Shown here: positions 25,464 through 32,958 of the stretch, in pieces
Position numbering within the stretch: the first letter of the stretch is position 1
Layout of the letters: every line of letters starts with the position of its first letter
Source of the DNA: an uncultured Collinsella sp.
GTDB taxonomy: Bacteria; Actinomycetota; Coriobacteriia; Coriobacteriales; Coriobacteriaceae
Direction of reading: 5' to 3'
DNA length: 63,928 nucleotides
Assembly (NCBI GenBank): GCA_900542905.1
Contig: UQPF01000012.1
Span: 1-63,928, forward strand
Notes under the pieces: model-generated
The model's input: only the letters and a program-made list of their open reading frames with translations
The model's database searches: none
Told to the model about the DNA's origin: nothing
Made by a program: the position numbers and the translations under genes

Positions 25464-25975
25464 GCGGAGCCCCTCTTAAAATCATGGTGGATGCGAATGT
25501 GTGGGTTGATTCGTTTTGCGTTGACCATGCCGAGTCGCTTGCTGCGCGTGCGTTTATTGGGCAGGCGACGGAGGTGGGGGCATTGCTGTTCTTCCCGGTG
25601 CATATCGCTAAGGACGTGCTGTACGTTGTCCAACACGAGCTGAAGCGTAGCGTTCTTGCCAGCGGGGGAGCGCTCGACGAGGCTTCTGCCCGCGCGATTG
25701 GCGATGCGGCGCTGGCGTTTGTTCGAAATATGACCGAAAACGCCACGGCCGTGGGAGCAGACGCATCCGATCTGTGGCTAGCCGATAAATATCTGACGCT
25801 CCATCGCGATTACGAGGACAACCTGGTACTCGCCGCATGCAAACGCGCCCAGGTCGATTACTTAGTGACCAACGATCACAAGCTGCTCGAACATGCCGAT
25901 CTTGCAGCGAAGACCCCGCGCCAAATGATGCCGATTCTCGCGCTGGCAGAACGCGGTGGGCGGGTGTCCTGCTAG
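25460..25975 (+). CDS. PIN-domain toxin
   Basis: A 171-residue PIN-fold RNase. The acidic residues expected for metal binding are visible: Asp in IMVDANVWVDSF, Glu/Asp in RDYEDNLVLAAC, and Asp in DYLVTNDHKLL. It starts with a GTG inside the antitoxin stop (overlap 4 bp), the usual coupling for such pairs. PIN toxins cleave tRNA or other RNAs; the target here is unknown. Pairing a PIN toxin with a RelB-type antitoxin is a mix of families but is seen in bacteria. Confidence 0.82.
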   Translation: MSGAPLKIMVDANVWVDSFCVDHAESLAARAFIGQATEVGALLFFPVHIAKDVLYVVQHELKRSVLASGGALDEASARAIGDAALAFVRNMTENATAVGADASDLWLADKYLTLHRDYEDNLVLAACKRAQVDYLVTNDHKLLEHADLAAKTPRQMMPILALAERGGRVSC

Positions 25976-26035
25976 CGCCTGGCTGTCTGTGTGGCCTTCG
26001 GAACGTCGGCGCTCAGAAGGCCACGCATCCTTTAA

Positions 26036-26470
26036 TTACAAAAGCGCTGCCTTAATGGCGGGACTTTCTGCGAGCTGCTCGGCTGCCTTTTCGTCGGAGC
26101 TGTTGAGTGCGGCTAAGCTGCGGTAGACCCACTCGTTGACCTGGGTGTTCTTGACGCCCGCGGTCTGCATAAGGGTGCCTACCTCGCGGATTGCTGCGAG
26201 CAGGTCGGCTTTGGGACCCGCGAGCTCGACCTCGATGCCGTGGTAGGCGGTCACGCCGCGGTTCTCGCTCACGTGGTCGATAAAGCCCTCGACGGTCTCA
26301 AGCTGCTGGGCGAGAGCTGCATCATCGTCGGCGTTCAGCGCAACAAGGGCGTTCGAAACCGTGAGGGCGGGATGTCCGCAGGGGACAAAGCCTTCGATGA
26401 CATCCATAGCTTCGGTAATGGTTGAGCCCAGGCCTGCGAGGGCATTGACGAGTTGCTGCTTGGTATCCAT
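26036..26470 (-). CDS. Conserved-looking small helical protein of unknown function
   Basis: A 144-residue, acidic, mostly helical protein with no signal peptide or membrane segment. I do not recognise the family. Notable stretches are VEGFIDHVSENRGVTAYHG and VNEWVYRSLAAL. The ATG at 26470 has GAAAGGACC upstream, and the gene is isolated between the PIN toxin (convergent) and ssrA (divergent). Good ribosome site and codon use support a real gene. Confidence 0.7.
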   Translation of the reverse strand: MDTKQQLVNALAGLGSTITEAMDVIEGFVPCGHPALTVSNALVALNADDDAALAQQLETVEGFIDHVSENRGVTAYHGIEVELAGPKADLLAAIREVGTLMQTAGVKNTQVNEWVYRSLAALNSSDEKAAEQLAESPAIKAALL

Positions 26471-26709
26471 AACGGTCCTTTCGACGGGTCAAGTTTGCTT
26501 GGCGAAAATATACGTGACGCGATCGGTGGCAAAAGTGCGAAGTGTGGTGCACATTAGGGTCTTCACAGCTCGTGCATAGAACAGCTGTCCGCTTTCAGAA
26601 CGTGGTAAGATAACACTCCACAAGCGGGATTCACCGCGCGTGTTCCTTGAAAAGTCGACGGTTATCGGGTGTTTGCAGGCCCGATACCATCCAGACTTTC
26701 CCAACATTC

Positions 26710-27073
26710 GGGGGCGACTGGTTTCGACACGATAGCTCTGAGAGAGGAAGCAAGCCGAGGTCTCCTCGCCTCGTTAAACAGGGGTACCGTCAAATTGAAT
26801 TGACAACAACTCTTCTTTTGAGCCTATGGCTCTCGCTGCTTAGTTTATAGCGGCGCGTCAACCCGGTGATTTCCCCGACACCGGCGCGACGTCATTTTAG
26901 GGGAATGCTCCTGCGCACGTAATCGGTATGGCGCAGGCTAAGACCGAACCGGTTAGGACGCCGCGAGCGTGTCGCTGCGCGCAAAGCGTCCGAGACTAAA
27001 CCAGCGACTGAGCTTGGAGATGCCAATCAGGGGGCTTTCGTGGACCGGAGTTCGATTCTCCGCGCCTCCACCA
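26710..27073 (+). ncRNA. ssrA: Transfer-messenger RNA (tmRNA)
   Basis: The 5' end GGGGGCGACTGGTTTCGAC and 3' end GGAGTTCGATTCTCCGCGCC-TCCACCA are diagnostic. G26710-G26716 pair with 27063-27069 to form the 7-bp acceptor stem, and CCA is encoded. The tag reading frame is 26802-26843, giving DNNSSFEPMALAA followed by TAG; it ends in ALAA as proteolysis tags do. tmRNA rescues stalled ribosomes with SmpB. A terminator follows at 27083-27115. The exact resume codon (GAC) is inferred from the frame of the ALAA stop. Confidence 0.97.
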
Positions 27074-27082
27074 TAAGTAACA

Positions 27083-27115
27083 GGCAGGTAGATATTCGTA
27101 TCTACCTGCCTTTTT
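27083..27115 (+). terminator. ssrA terminator
   Basis: GGCAGGTAGATA, loop TTCG, TATCTACCTGCC (perfect 12 bp), then TTTTT. It begins 10 bases after the CCA end. Confidence 0.95.
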
Positions 27116-27130
27116 ATTTCTAGTCCGTAC

Positions 27131-27160
27131 CGCGGAGAATCGAACTCTGTGCAGGGCGCG
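27131..27160. repeat. 30-bp direct repeat with inverted tmRNA T-arm, copy 1
   Basis: CGCGGAGAATCGAACTC followed by TGTGCAGGGCGCG. The first 17 bases are the exact reverse complement of ssrA 27048-27064. Confidence 0.85.
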
Positions 27161-27340
27161 AGCGTTAAACAAACGCGGAGCGTTTGTAGCGAGCGGGCGA
27201 GGGCGGCGGCAGCCGACCGAAGCCGGTGCGTATTTGCGAAGCAAATACGCGGATTCTCCGCGCAAAGCCCCAACCCAAAACAGATGCGATGCCGATCGGA
27301 TGACAGCCGACAATGCTCCCGCGCCAACGTCATCTCTACC

Positions 27341-27370
27341 CGCGGAGAATCGAACTCTGTGCAGGGCGCG
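27341..27370. repeat. 30-bp direct repeat with inverted tmRNA T-arm, copy 2
   Basis: Identical over 30 bases to 27131-27160, 210 bases further on. Confidence 0.85.
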
Positions 27371-27565
27371 GGCGTAAAGAAAATGCCGCGTCAACGCAGG
27401 CCGGGACACGCTTTCCCAATGGCGGCCCAGGCGGAAAGTTCATCCCGGAATCCCGCCTCAAACTGGGGCACACTTTCCGCTTCACCTGCCGCCTCGAAAA
27501 ACCTGCGCGCCCTCCATCCCAAAACTGGGTAGAAGAAAGCCAAAACGCAATCGCAGGAGGTCAAT

Positions 27566-28444
27566 ATGACTGCAGAAGATAAGGCAAAGAACGCCGGCAA
27601 GGTCGCGCTCGTCTTGGAGGGCGGTAGTTTTCGCGGGCAGTTTACCGCAGGCGTGCTCGACGTTCTCATGGAGGCTGGCGTCGAGATTCCGGCTGTCTAC
27701 GGTGTATCGGCCGGCGCCCTCAACGGCGTGAACTACAAGTCGCACCAGATCGGCCGTGCCAACCGCATCAACCTGGCTTTCTGCAACGACAGCCGCTTCA
27801 TGGGCGCCGCATCGTTTGCGTCCACGGGCTCTATTGTTGGTTACGACTTTATCTTCAATGATGTCCAGGACCGCCTGGATCCCTTTGACAACGAGACGTT
27901 CGACGCGAGCCCCATCGAGATGTACGCCGTCGCTACGGACATGCTCTTTGGAACCGCCACGTACCTCCCGGTCAAAAGCGCCGTGCTCGACCTCGATGCC
28001 GTGCGCGCATCGACGTCGCTGCCGCTGGTGACGCCGCCGGTCGAGATTGACGGGCACAAATACGTCGACGGTGGCGTAGCCGATTCGGTTCCCATCGAGC
28101 ATGTGCTCGAGGAGGCGGGCTTCGATCGCGCGGTTGTCATTGTCACGCAGGACCGCTCGTACGAGAAAAAGCCCTACGAGTTTATGCCCGCCGCACGAGC
28201 CCGCTATGCCGACTACCCCTATCTGCTCGAGGCTATCGAGACGCGCCACGACCGCTACAACATGCAGCGCATGCACCTGTGGAAGTATGAGCGCGAGGGC
28301 CGTGCGCTGGTCGTCGCTCCGCAAAAGCCGGTCGAGGTCGGCCATGTCGAGCACGATTCGGCAAAGCTTTTGGACCTGTATATCCAGGGCCGTCAGGAGG
28401 CAAAGCGCCTGCTCGCGGAAATCCAAGAGTTCGTTGAACGCTAG
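27566..28444 (+). CDS. Patatin-like phospholipase
   Basis: A 292-residue hydrolase of the patatin/RssA type. The oxyanion loop GGSFRGQFTAG, the nucleophile elbow GVSAG (Ser of GxSxG) and the catalytic DGG in YVDGGVADSVP are present in the right order. Members cleave acyl chains from phospholipids; there is no signal peptide, so it should act inside the cell or at the inner membrane face. GCAGGAGG precedes the ATG. Single gene. Confidence 0.9.
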   Translation: MTAEDKAKNAGKVALVLEGGSFRGQFTAGVLDVLMEAGVEIPAVYGVSAGALNGVNYKSHQIGRANRINLAFCNDSRFMGAASFASTGSIVGYDFIFNDVQDRLDPFDNETFDASPIEMYAVATDMLFGTATYLPVKSAVLDLDAVRASTSLPLVTPPVEIDGHKYVDGGVADSVPIEHVLEEAGFDRAVVIVTQDRSYEKKPYEFMPAARARYADYPYLLEAIETRHDRYNMQRMHLWKYEREGRALVVAPQKPVEVGHVEHDSAKLLDLYIQGRQEAKRLLAEIQEFVER

Positions 28445-28544
28445 CGACGGCGAACCCTCAAAAAATGGCAACAGCTAAAGAGCTGGAAAAATCACGGCTC
28501 GTGGATGACATGTGCAGAAACTCTGGTCGGAGCCAAAATACCTG

Positions 28545-28572
28545 TTGACTCGGACGGCGAGCGGGGTAATAT
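28545..28572 (+). promoter_or_regulatory. Promoter of rplM-rpsI
   Basis: TTGACT at 28545-28550 and TAATAT at 28567-28572, 16 bp apart, upstream of the GTG start of rplM by 67 bases. Good match to the housekeeping consensus for a ribosomal operon. Confidence 0.75.
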
Positions 28573-28638
28573 GGACGGGTTACTTGCAGAGCCCCGTGAA
28601 TCTCTGTAACAACACGTACTGTACATGGAGGAGTCTAA

Positions 28639-29082
28639 GTGATTTCGAAATCGACTCACTACGCCAAGCAGGGCGAGGTCCAGCGCAACTGGGTTCTCGT
28701 CGACGCCGATGGTGCTGTCCTGGGCCGTCTTGCCACCCAGATCGCAATGATCCTGCGCGGTAAGAACAAGCCCCAGTTCACGCCCAACAGCGACTGCGGC
28801 GACTTCGTTGTCGTCATCAACGCCGATAAGGTCCAGCTTACCGGTAACAAGGCCGACACGAAGACCTATTATCGCCACAGCGGCTACAACGGCGGCCTCA
28901 GGGCTGAGAGCTTCCGCCAGGCTATGGAGAAGCACCCGGAGAAGGTCATCGAGCGCGCCGTTCGCGGCATGCTGCCCAAGACCACCCTCGGCCGTGCCCA
29001 GATGACCAAGCTTAAGGTCTACGCTGGTGCCGAGCATCCGCACGCTGCCCAGAACCCCACGAAGATTGAGCTGGAGGCTTAA
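28639..29082 (+). CDS. rplM: 50S ribosomal protein L13
   Basis: A 147-residue early-assembly protein of the large subunit. It has the L13 hallmarks WVLVDADGAVLGRLATQIA, YYRHSGYNGGLR and AVRGMLPK. The start is GTG after GGAGGAG. It is followed by rpsI with a 2-base gap, the universal L13-S9 pair. Confidence 0.98.
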   Translation: MISKSTHYAKQGEVQRNWVLVDADGAVLGRLATQIAMILRGKNKPQFTPNSDCGDFVVVINADKVQLTGNKADTKTYYRHSGYNGGLRAESFRQAMEKHPEKVIERAVRGMLPKTTLGRAQMTKLKVYAGAEHPHAAQNPTKIELEA

Positions 29083-29084
29083 AG

Positions 29085-29480
<396 letters not shown>

Positions 29481-29512
29481 GGTTTTATCTCCTTTCGAGA
29501 TACAATGTACAA

Positions 29513-29554
29513 GCGGGGCCTGCCGATTCCTCGGCGGGTCCCGCTTTTCTTTTT
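29513..29554 (+). terminator. Terminator of rplM-rpsI
   Basis: GCGGGGCCTGCCGA, loop TTCC, TCGGCGGGTCCCGC, then TTTTCTTTTT. Fourteen base pairs with one wobble. Confidence 0.93.
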
Positions 29555-29603
29555 CGACTAGGGCGGGCGGTTGCATATCGCCTGCTAGGGAAGGAGCGAT
29601 CCT

Positions 29604-30941
29604 ATGCCCCAGAACATCTTCGGTACCGACGGCGTCCGTGGCGTCGCCAACGCCGATCTTTCGTGCGACCTCGCGTTTCGCCTGGGCCGCGCGGCGACCA
29701 AGTTTCTTGGTCCGGACATCTGCATCGGCCGTGACACGCGCCTTTCGGGCACCATGCTCGAGAGCGCTCTGACCGCCGGCATTATGGCCGAGGGCGGCCG
29801 CCCGCATTGCTGCGGCGTTATCCCCACGCCTGCCGTGGCACTGCTCACCGTTCAGAACGAGCTCGACGGCGGCATCGTCATCTCTGCTTCGCATAATCCG
29901 CCGGAGTTCAACGGCATCAAGTTCTTTAGCCGCAAGGGTATGAAGCTTCCTGATGCTGTCGAGGAAGAGATCAGCGCCTGGGTCATGTCCGAGGAAGCCA
30001 TGGCTGCCGACACGCTGCCGACTGGCGCCGGCGTGGGCCACATCATCAAGATGAAGGACGCCCGCAAGGCATACGTCGACCACGCCATCGATACGCTTGA
30101 TGGCCTGAGGCTCGACGGCCTGGTCGTTGCCGTCGACTGCGGTCACGGTGCTTCCTGCCAGACTACGCCCGCCGCGCTGCAGCGCCTGGGTGCCACGGTG
30201 CACGCTATCAACACCGATTACTGCGGCACTGACATTAACGTTGAGTGCGGCTCCACCCATCTTGAGCCCCTGCGCGAGCTCGTGCTGCGCACCCATGCTG
30301 ACATCGGTCTGGCCCACGACGGCGACGCCGACCGCGTACTGTTCGTGGACAGCGAGGGCAATGAGATCGACGGTGACTACATCCTGGCTATCTGCGGTTC
30401 TGACCTCGCCGCTCGCGGCAAGCTCGCTAACTCCGAGATCGTTTCGACCGTCATGTGCAACCTGGGCTTCTCCATCGCTATGAAGGAGCAGGGCTTCGAG
30501 ATGGTCCAGACCGCCGTGGGCGACCGCTATGTCCTCGAGCGTATGCTCGAGGACGGCGCCGTCATCGGCGGCGAACAGTCCGGCCACATCATCTTCCTGG
30601 AGCACAACACCACCGGCGACGGCCTGGTGACGGCTCTGCAGCTGCTGGCCGTGCTCAAGCGCACCGGTCGTACCCTCACCGATCTTTCCGGCATCATGAA
30701 GAAGTACCCGCAGGTGCTCGTCAACGTGCATTCCGACAACAAGGCCGGCCTGGACGATTGCCAGCCCATCTGGGATGCCGTCGCTGCTGCCGAGAAGGAG
30801 CTTGACGGCCGCGGCCGCATTCTGGTGCGCCCGAGCGGTACCGAGCCGCTGGTCCGTGTGATGGCCGAGGCTGAGACGCACGAGCTGACCCAGCGCGTTG
30901 TTGACGACATCGTCGAGGTTGTCAAGCGCGAACTTCCCTAA
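29604..30941 (+). CDS. glmM: Phosphoglucosamine mutase
   Basis: A 445-residue cytoplasmic enzyme interconverting glucosamine-6-phosphate and glucosamine-1-phosphate on the way to UDP-GlcNAc. The active-site phosphoserine is in ISASHNPPEFNG, the metal loop is DGDADRVLF, and the C-terminal phosphate-binding loop is RPSGTEPLVRV. GAAGGAG precedes the ATG. Followed by EIIA and nagB, it belongs to a small amino-sugar neighbourhood. Confidence 0.97.
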   Translation: MPQNIFGTDGVRGVANADLSCDLAFRLGRAATKFLGPDICIGRDTRLSGTMLESALTAGIMAEGGRPHCCGVIPTPAVALLTVQNELDGGIVISASHNPPEFNGIKFFSRKGMKLPDAVEEEISAWVMSEEAMAADTLPTGAGVGHIIKMKDARKAYVDHAIDTLDGLRLDGLVVAVDCGHGASCQTTPAALQRLGATVHAINTDYCGTDINVECGSTHLEPLRELVLRTHADIGLAHDGDADRVLFVDSEGNEIDGDYILAICGSDLAARGKLANSEIVSTVMCNLGFSIAMKEQGFEMVQTAVGDRYVLERMLEDGAVIGGEQSGHIIFLEHNTTGDGLVTALQLLAVLKRTGRTLTDLSGIMKKYPQVLVNVHSDNKAGLDDCQPIWDAVAAAEKELDGRGRILVRPSGTEPLVRVMAEAETHELTQRVVDDIVEVVKRELP

Positions 30942-31012
30942 TGGTCAAAAACCGTTGCCAAGTGGTAAACTGTTAAGGTTATTTTGATTGATTGGTATGT
31001 CCGAGGGGGAGC

Positions 31013-31510
31013 ATGTTCACTAAAGTCCTAAGGTCTTTTGGTATGCGTGGTCGAGTCCTTACGCTGGATGCTCCCATCTCGGGCGACGTCATTCCGCTTT
31101 CCGAGGTAAACGATCAGACGTTTGCCACCGGCCTTTTGGGCCAGGGCGTGGCGATTCAGCCCACCGGAACGCGTGTGATTGCACCGGCTGACGCCAAGGT
31201 CGAGGCCATTTTTCCCACGGGACACGCCGTTGCGCTTAACACGGTCGATGGCTTGGACGTGCTCATCCACGTTGGTTTGGACACTGTTCAGCTCGAGGGC
31301 AAGCACTTTACCGTACATGCGCAAGTGGGTGACATCGTCCATAAGGGCGATGTACTCATTGAGTTCGATCGCGAGGCAATTGCTGCCGAGGGCTACGATG
31401 TGACGGTTCCCATCTTGGTGTGCAACTCCGTTGAGTTCTCAAGCATCAAGGGCTCCGTTGGCGTGCATGTCGAAGAGATGGACCAACTCATCGTTGCTCG
31501 CGAGCGCTAG
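31013..31510 (+). CDS. PTS glucose-family EIIA protein
   Basis: A 165-residue phosphocarrier of the glucose/N-acetylglucosamine EIIA family (Crr-like). The phosphorylated His is in VLIHVGLDTVQLEGKHF and a second active-site His in FPTGHAVAL. No IIB or IIC domain is attached and none is nearby, so it must serve a permease elsewhere. ATG at 31013 follows GAGGGGGAG. Its place between glmM and nagB suggests amino-sugar uptake. Confidence 0.92.
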   Translation: MFTKVLRSFGMRGRVLTLDAPISGDVIPLSEVNDQTFATGLLGQGVAIQPTGTRVIAPADAKVEAIFPTGHAVALNTVDGLDVLIHVGLDTVQLEGKHFTVHAQVGDIVHKGDVLIEFDREAIAAEGYDVTVPILVCNSVEFSSIKGSVGVHVEEMDQLIVARER

Positions 31511-31781
31511 CAAGTGCACGTGGCCATTAGCCTACAATTCAAACACGTTTACGGAGGGCGCCCTTGAAAGAGGACGCCCTCCGTGGCAAGATGGGAAACG
31601 TCCGAGGCTAAACAGCTTCGGGTCACCGTGGACGGGCAGGGGCCTCGACGCGGCTAGACACGAGACACATACATTACGCGACCTCGCCCTGGTGGCCGCA
31701 CACGTTGGTTGCGGCCGACGCGGGCCGCGGGCAAGTGCTTGTAAGGGAGCCTTGCCTCTCTTGTACGAGAAAGGACGCGTA
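31511..31781 (+). ncRNA. Structured leader or small RNA upstream of nagB (candidate)
   Basis: These 271 GC-rich bases have no plausible ORF of their own but several clean stems: ACGGAGGGCG/CGCCCTCCGT (31551-31560 with 31575-31584, perfect 10 bp), GGCCGCA/TGCGGCC (31694-31700 with 31710-31716) and GCGGCC/GGCCGC (31711-31716 with 31723-31728). The last two share one strand and exclude each other. None is followed by a T-run except weakly, so a folded RNA or riboswitch-like leader is possible. I cannot match it to a known class from memory; Rfam raiA and other actinobacterial motifs should be tested. Confidence 0.4.
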
Positions 31782-32510
31782 ATGAAGATCATTAAAGCTA
31801 AAGACTACGAGGATATGAGCCGCAAGGCCGCCAATATCATCTCGGCGCAGGTTATCCTCAAGCCCGATTGCGTGTTGGGTCTTGCCACCGGCTCCACCCC
31901 GATCGGTGCCTACAAGCAGCTTGCTGCTTGGTACGAGAAGGGCGACGTCGACTTTGCCGAGGTCAGCACCTACAACCTGGACGAGTATCGCGGCCTTTCG
32001 CACGACGATCCCCAGAGCTATCACTACTTCATGCGTGAGAACTTCTTCGATCACATCAACATCGACCTGAACAACACGCATGTGCCCGACGGTTCCAACC
32101 CCGACGCCGCCGCTGCCTGCTCTGAGTACGACAAGATCGTCGCCGAGGCCGGTTACCCGGATCTGCAGCTGCTCGGTATTGGCAACAACGGCCACATCGG
32201 CTTCAACGAGCCCGATGACCACTTCTCCAAGGGTACGCACTGCGTCGACCTCACCGAGAGCACCATTCAGGCCAACAGCCGCCTGTTCGACAGCATCGAC
32301 GATGTTCCCCGTCAGGCCTACACCATGGGTACCCAGACCATCATGTATGCCCGCATGATCCTGGTCGTCGCCAACGGCGAGGCCAAGGCTCAGGCCGTGC
32401 ATGACATGTGCTATGGCCCGGTTACGCCCGAGTGCCCGGCTTCGATCCTGCAGCTGCACACCAACTGCGTTGTCGTTGCCGACGAGGCCGCCCTTTCGCT
32501 TTGCGAGTAG
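31782..32510 (+). CDS. nagB: Glucosamine-6-phosphate deaminase
   Basis: A 242-residue enzyme converting glucosamine-6-phosphate to fructose-6-phosphate and ammonia. LGLATGSTPIGAYKQL binds the sugar phosphate, TYNLDEYRGL holds the general-base Asp, and GIGNNGHIGFNEP contains the catalytic His loop. Length is normal. ATG at 31782 follows GAAAGGACG; earlier in-frame codons run through the leader and are rejected. Located 271 bases after the EIIA gene with a folded leader, so it may be controlled separately. Confidence 0.96.
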   Translation: MKIIKAKDYEDMSRKAANIISAQVILKPDCVLGLATGSTPIGAYKQLAAWYEKGDVDFAEVSTYNLDEYRGLSHDDPQSYHYFMRENFFDHINIDLNNTHVPDGSNPDAAAACSEYDKIVAEAGYPDLQLLGIGNNGHIGFNEPDDHFSKGTHCVDLTESTIQANSRLFDSIDDVPRQAYTMGTQTIMYARMILVVANGEAKAQAVHDMCYGPVTPECPASILQLHTNCVVVADEAALSLCE

Positions 32511-32542
32511 CGCGAATCCTGCAGCTCGACATAGCCTTGCCT

Positions 32543-32570
32543 AAGGCCTCCGCTTTGCGGGGGCCTTTTT
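32543..32570 (+). terminator. nagB terminator
   Basis: AAGGCCTCCGC, loop TTT, GCGGGGGCCTTTTT. Eleven pairs with one G-T. Confidence 0.9.
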
Positions 32571-32958
32571 GCTATCCTTTTTTGCCCACTTGACCAAAAA
32601 CTTGCCGCAAGCTTGACGAATGCCGGATGTCCAACAGCTTGATTCATTCTATACCAGATTCTATGCAAAAATGCCACTAGAAGGTCGTAGACGGTAGCGG
32701 GTGCTAGGCGAGTTGAATGACATGGCTTAACCTTGTTCATCTGCGTTACACTGCCGCTTAGATGGGACAAGCTGACAAGCTCATTTACCTGCTTAAAGAC
32801 CGATTAGTCGGGGGATTAATAACAATCGGCCCTCGCTGTACAAAAACTTGCCGCTTGCGTACCAAAAGACAACCTAAAACACAAGGTCGCTCTATTCATA
32901 GCGCGGCTTGTATGGTCTTGCGGCTACAGTGTCCATACGGTCGAGTTGAGGAGCGGGC
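32571..32958. other. Intergenic region without visible gene
   Basis: I see no gene, strong hairpin or repeat in these 388 bases apart from repeated ACTTGCCGC (32600, 32846) and a ribosome site GAGGAG just before the next start. It presumably contains the promoter of the STAND/SARP regulator. Confidence 0.5.

Larger units (their letters stand above)
27116..27565. other. Gap with repeated fragments of the tmRNA end
   Basis: These 450 bases hold no credible gene. Two exact 30-bp direct repeats (27131-27160, 27341-27370) each begin with 17 bases complementary to the T-arm end of ssrA (27048-27064). The rest is GC-rich, with a short palindrome (GTATTTGC-GAA-GCAAATAC, 27222-27240). It looks like the scar of elements that used ssrA as a target. 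Confidence 0.6.

Noticed and set aside
26953..27409. Minus-strand ORFs over ssrA with ENRTPVHESP-like or RRGESNSG-like sequence
   Set aside because: This is the well-known false protein from the antisense strand of tmRNA.
31431..31781. N-terminal extension of nagB by 117 codons
   Set aside because: Normal NagB length is reached from 31782, which has a ribosome site; the extension overlaps the EIIA gene and the folded leader.
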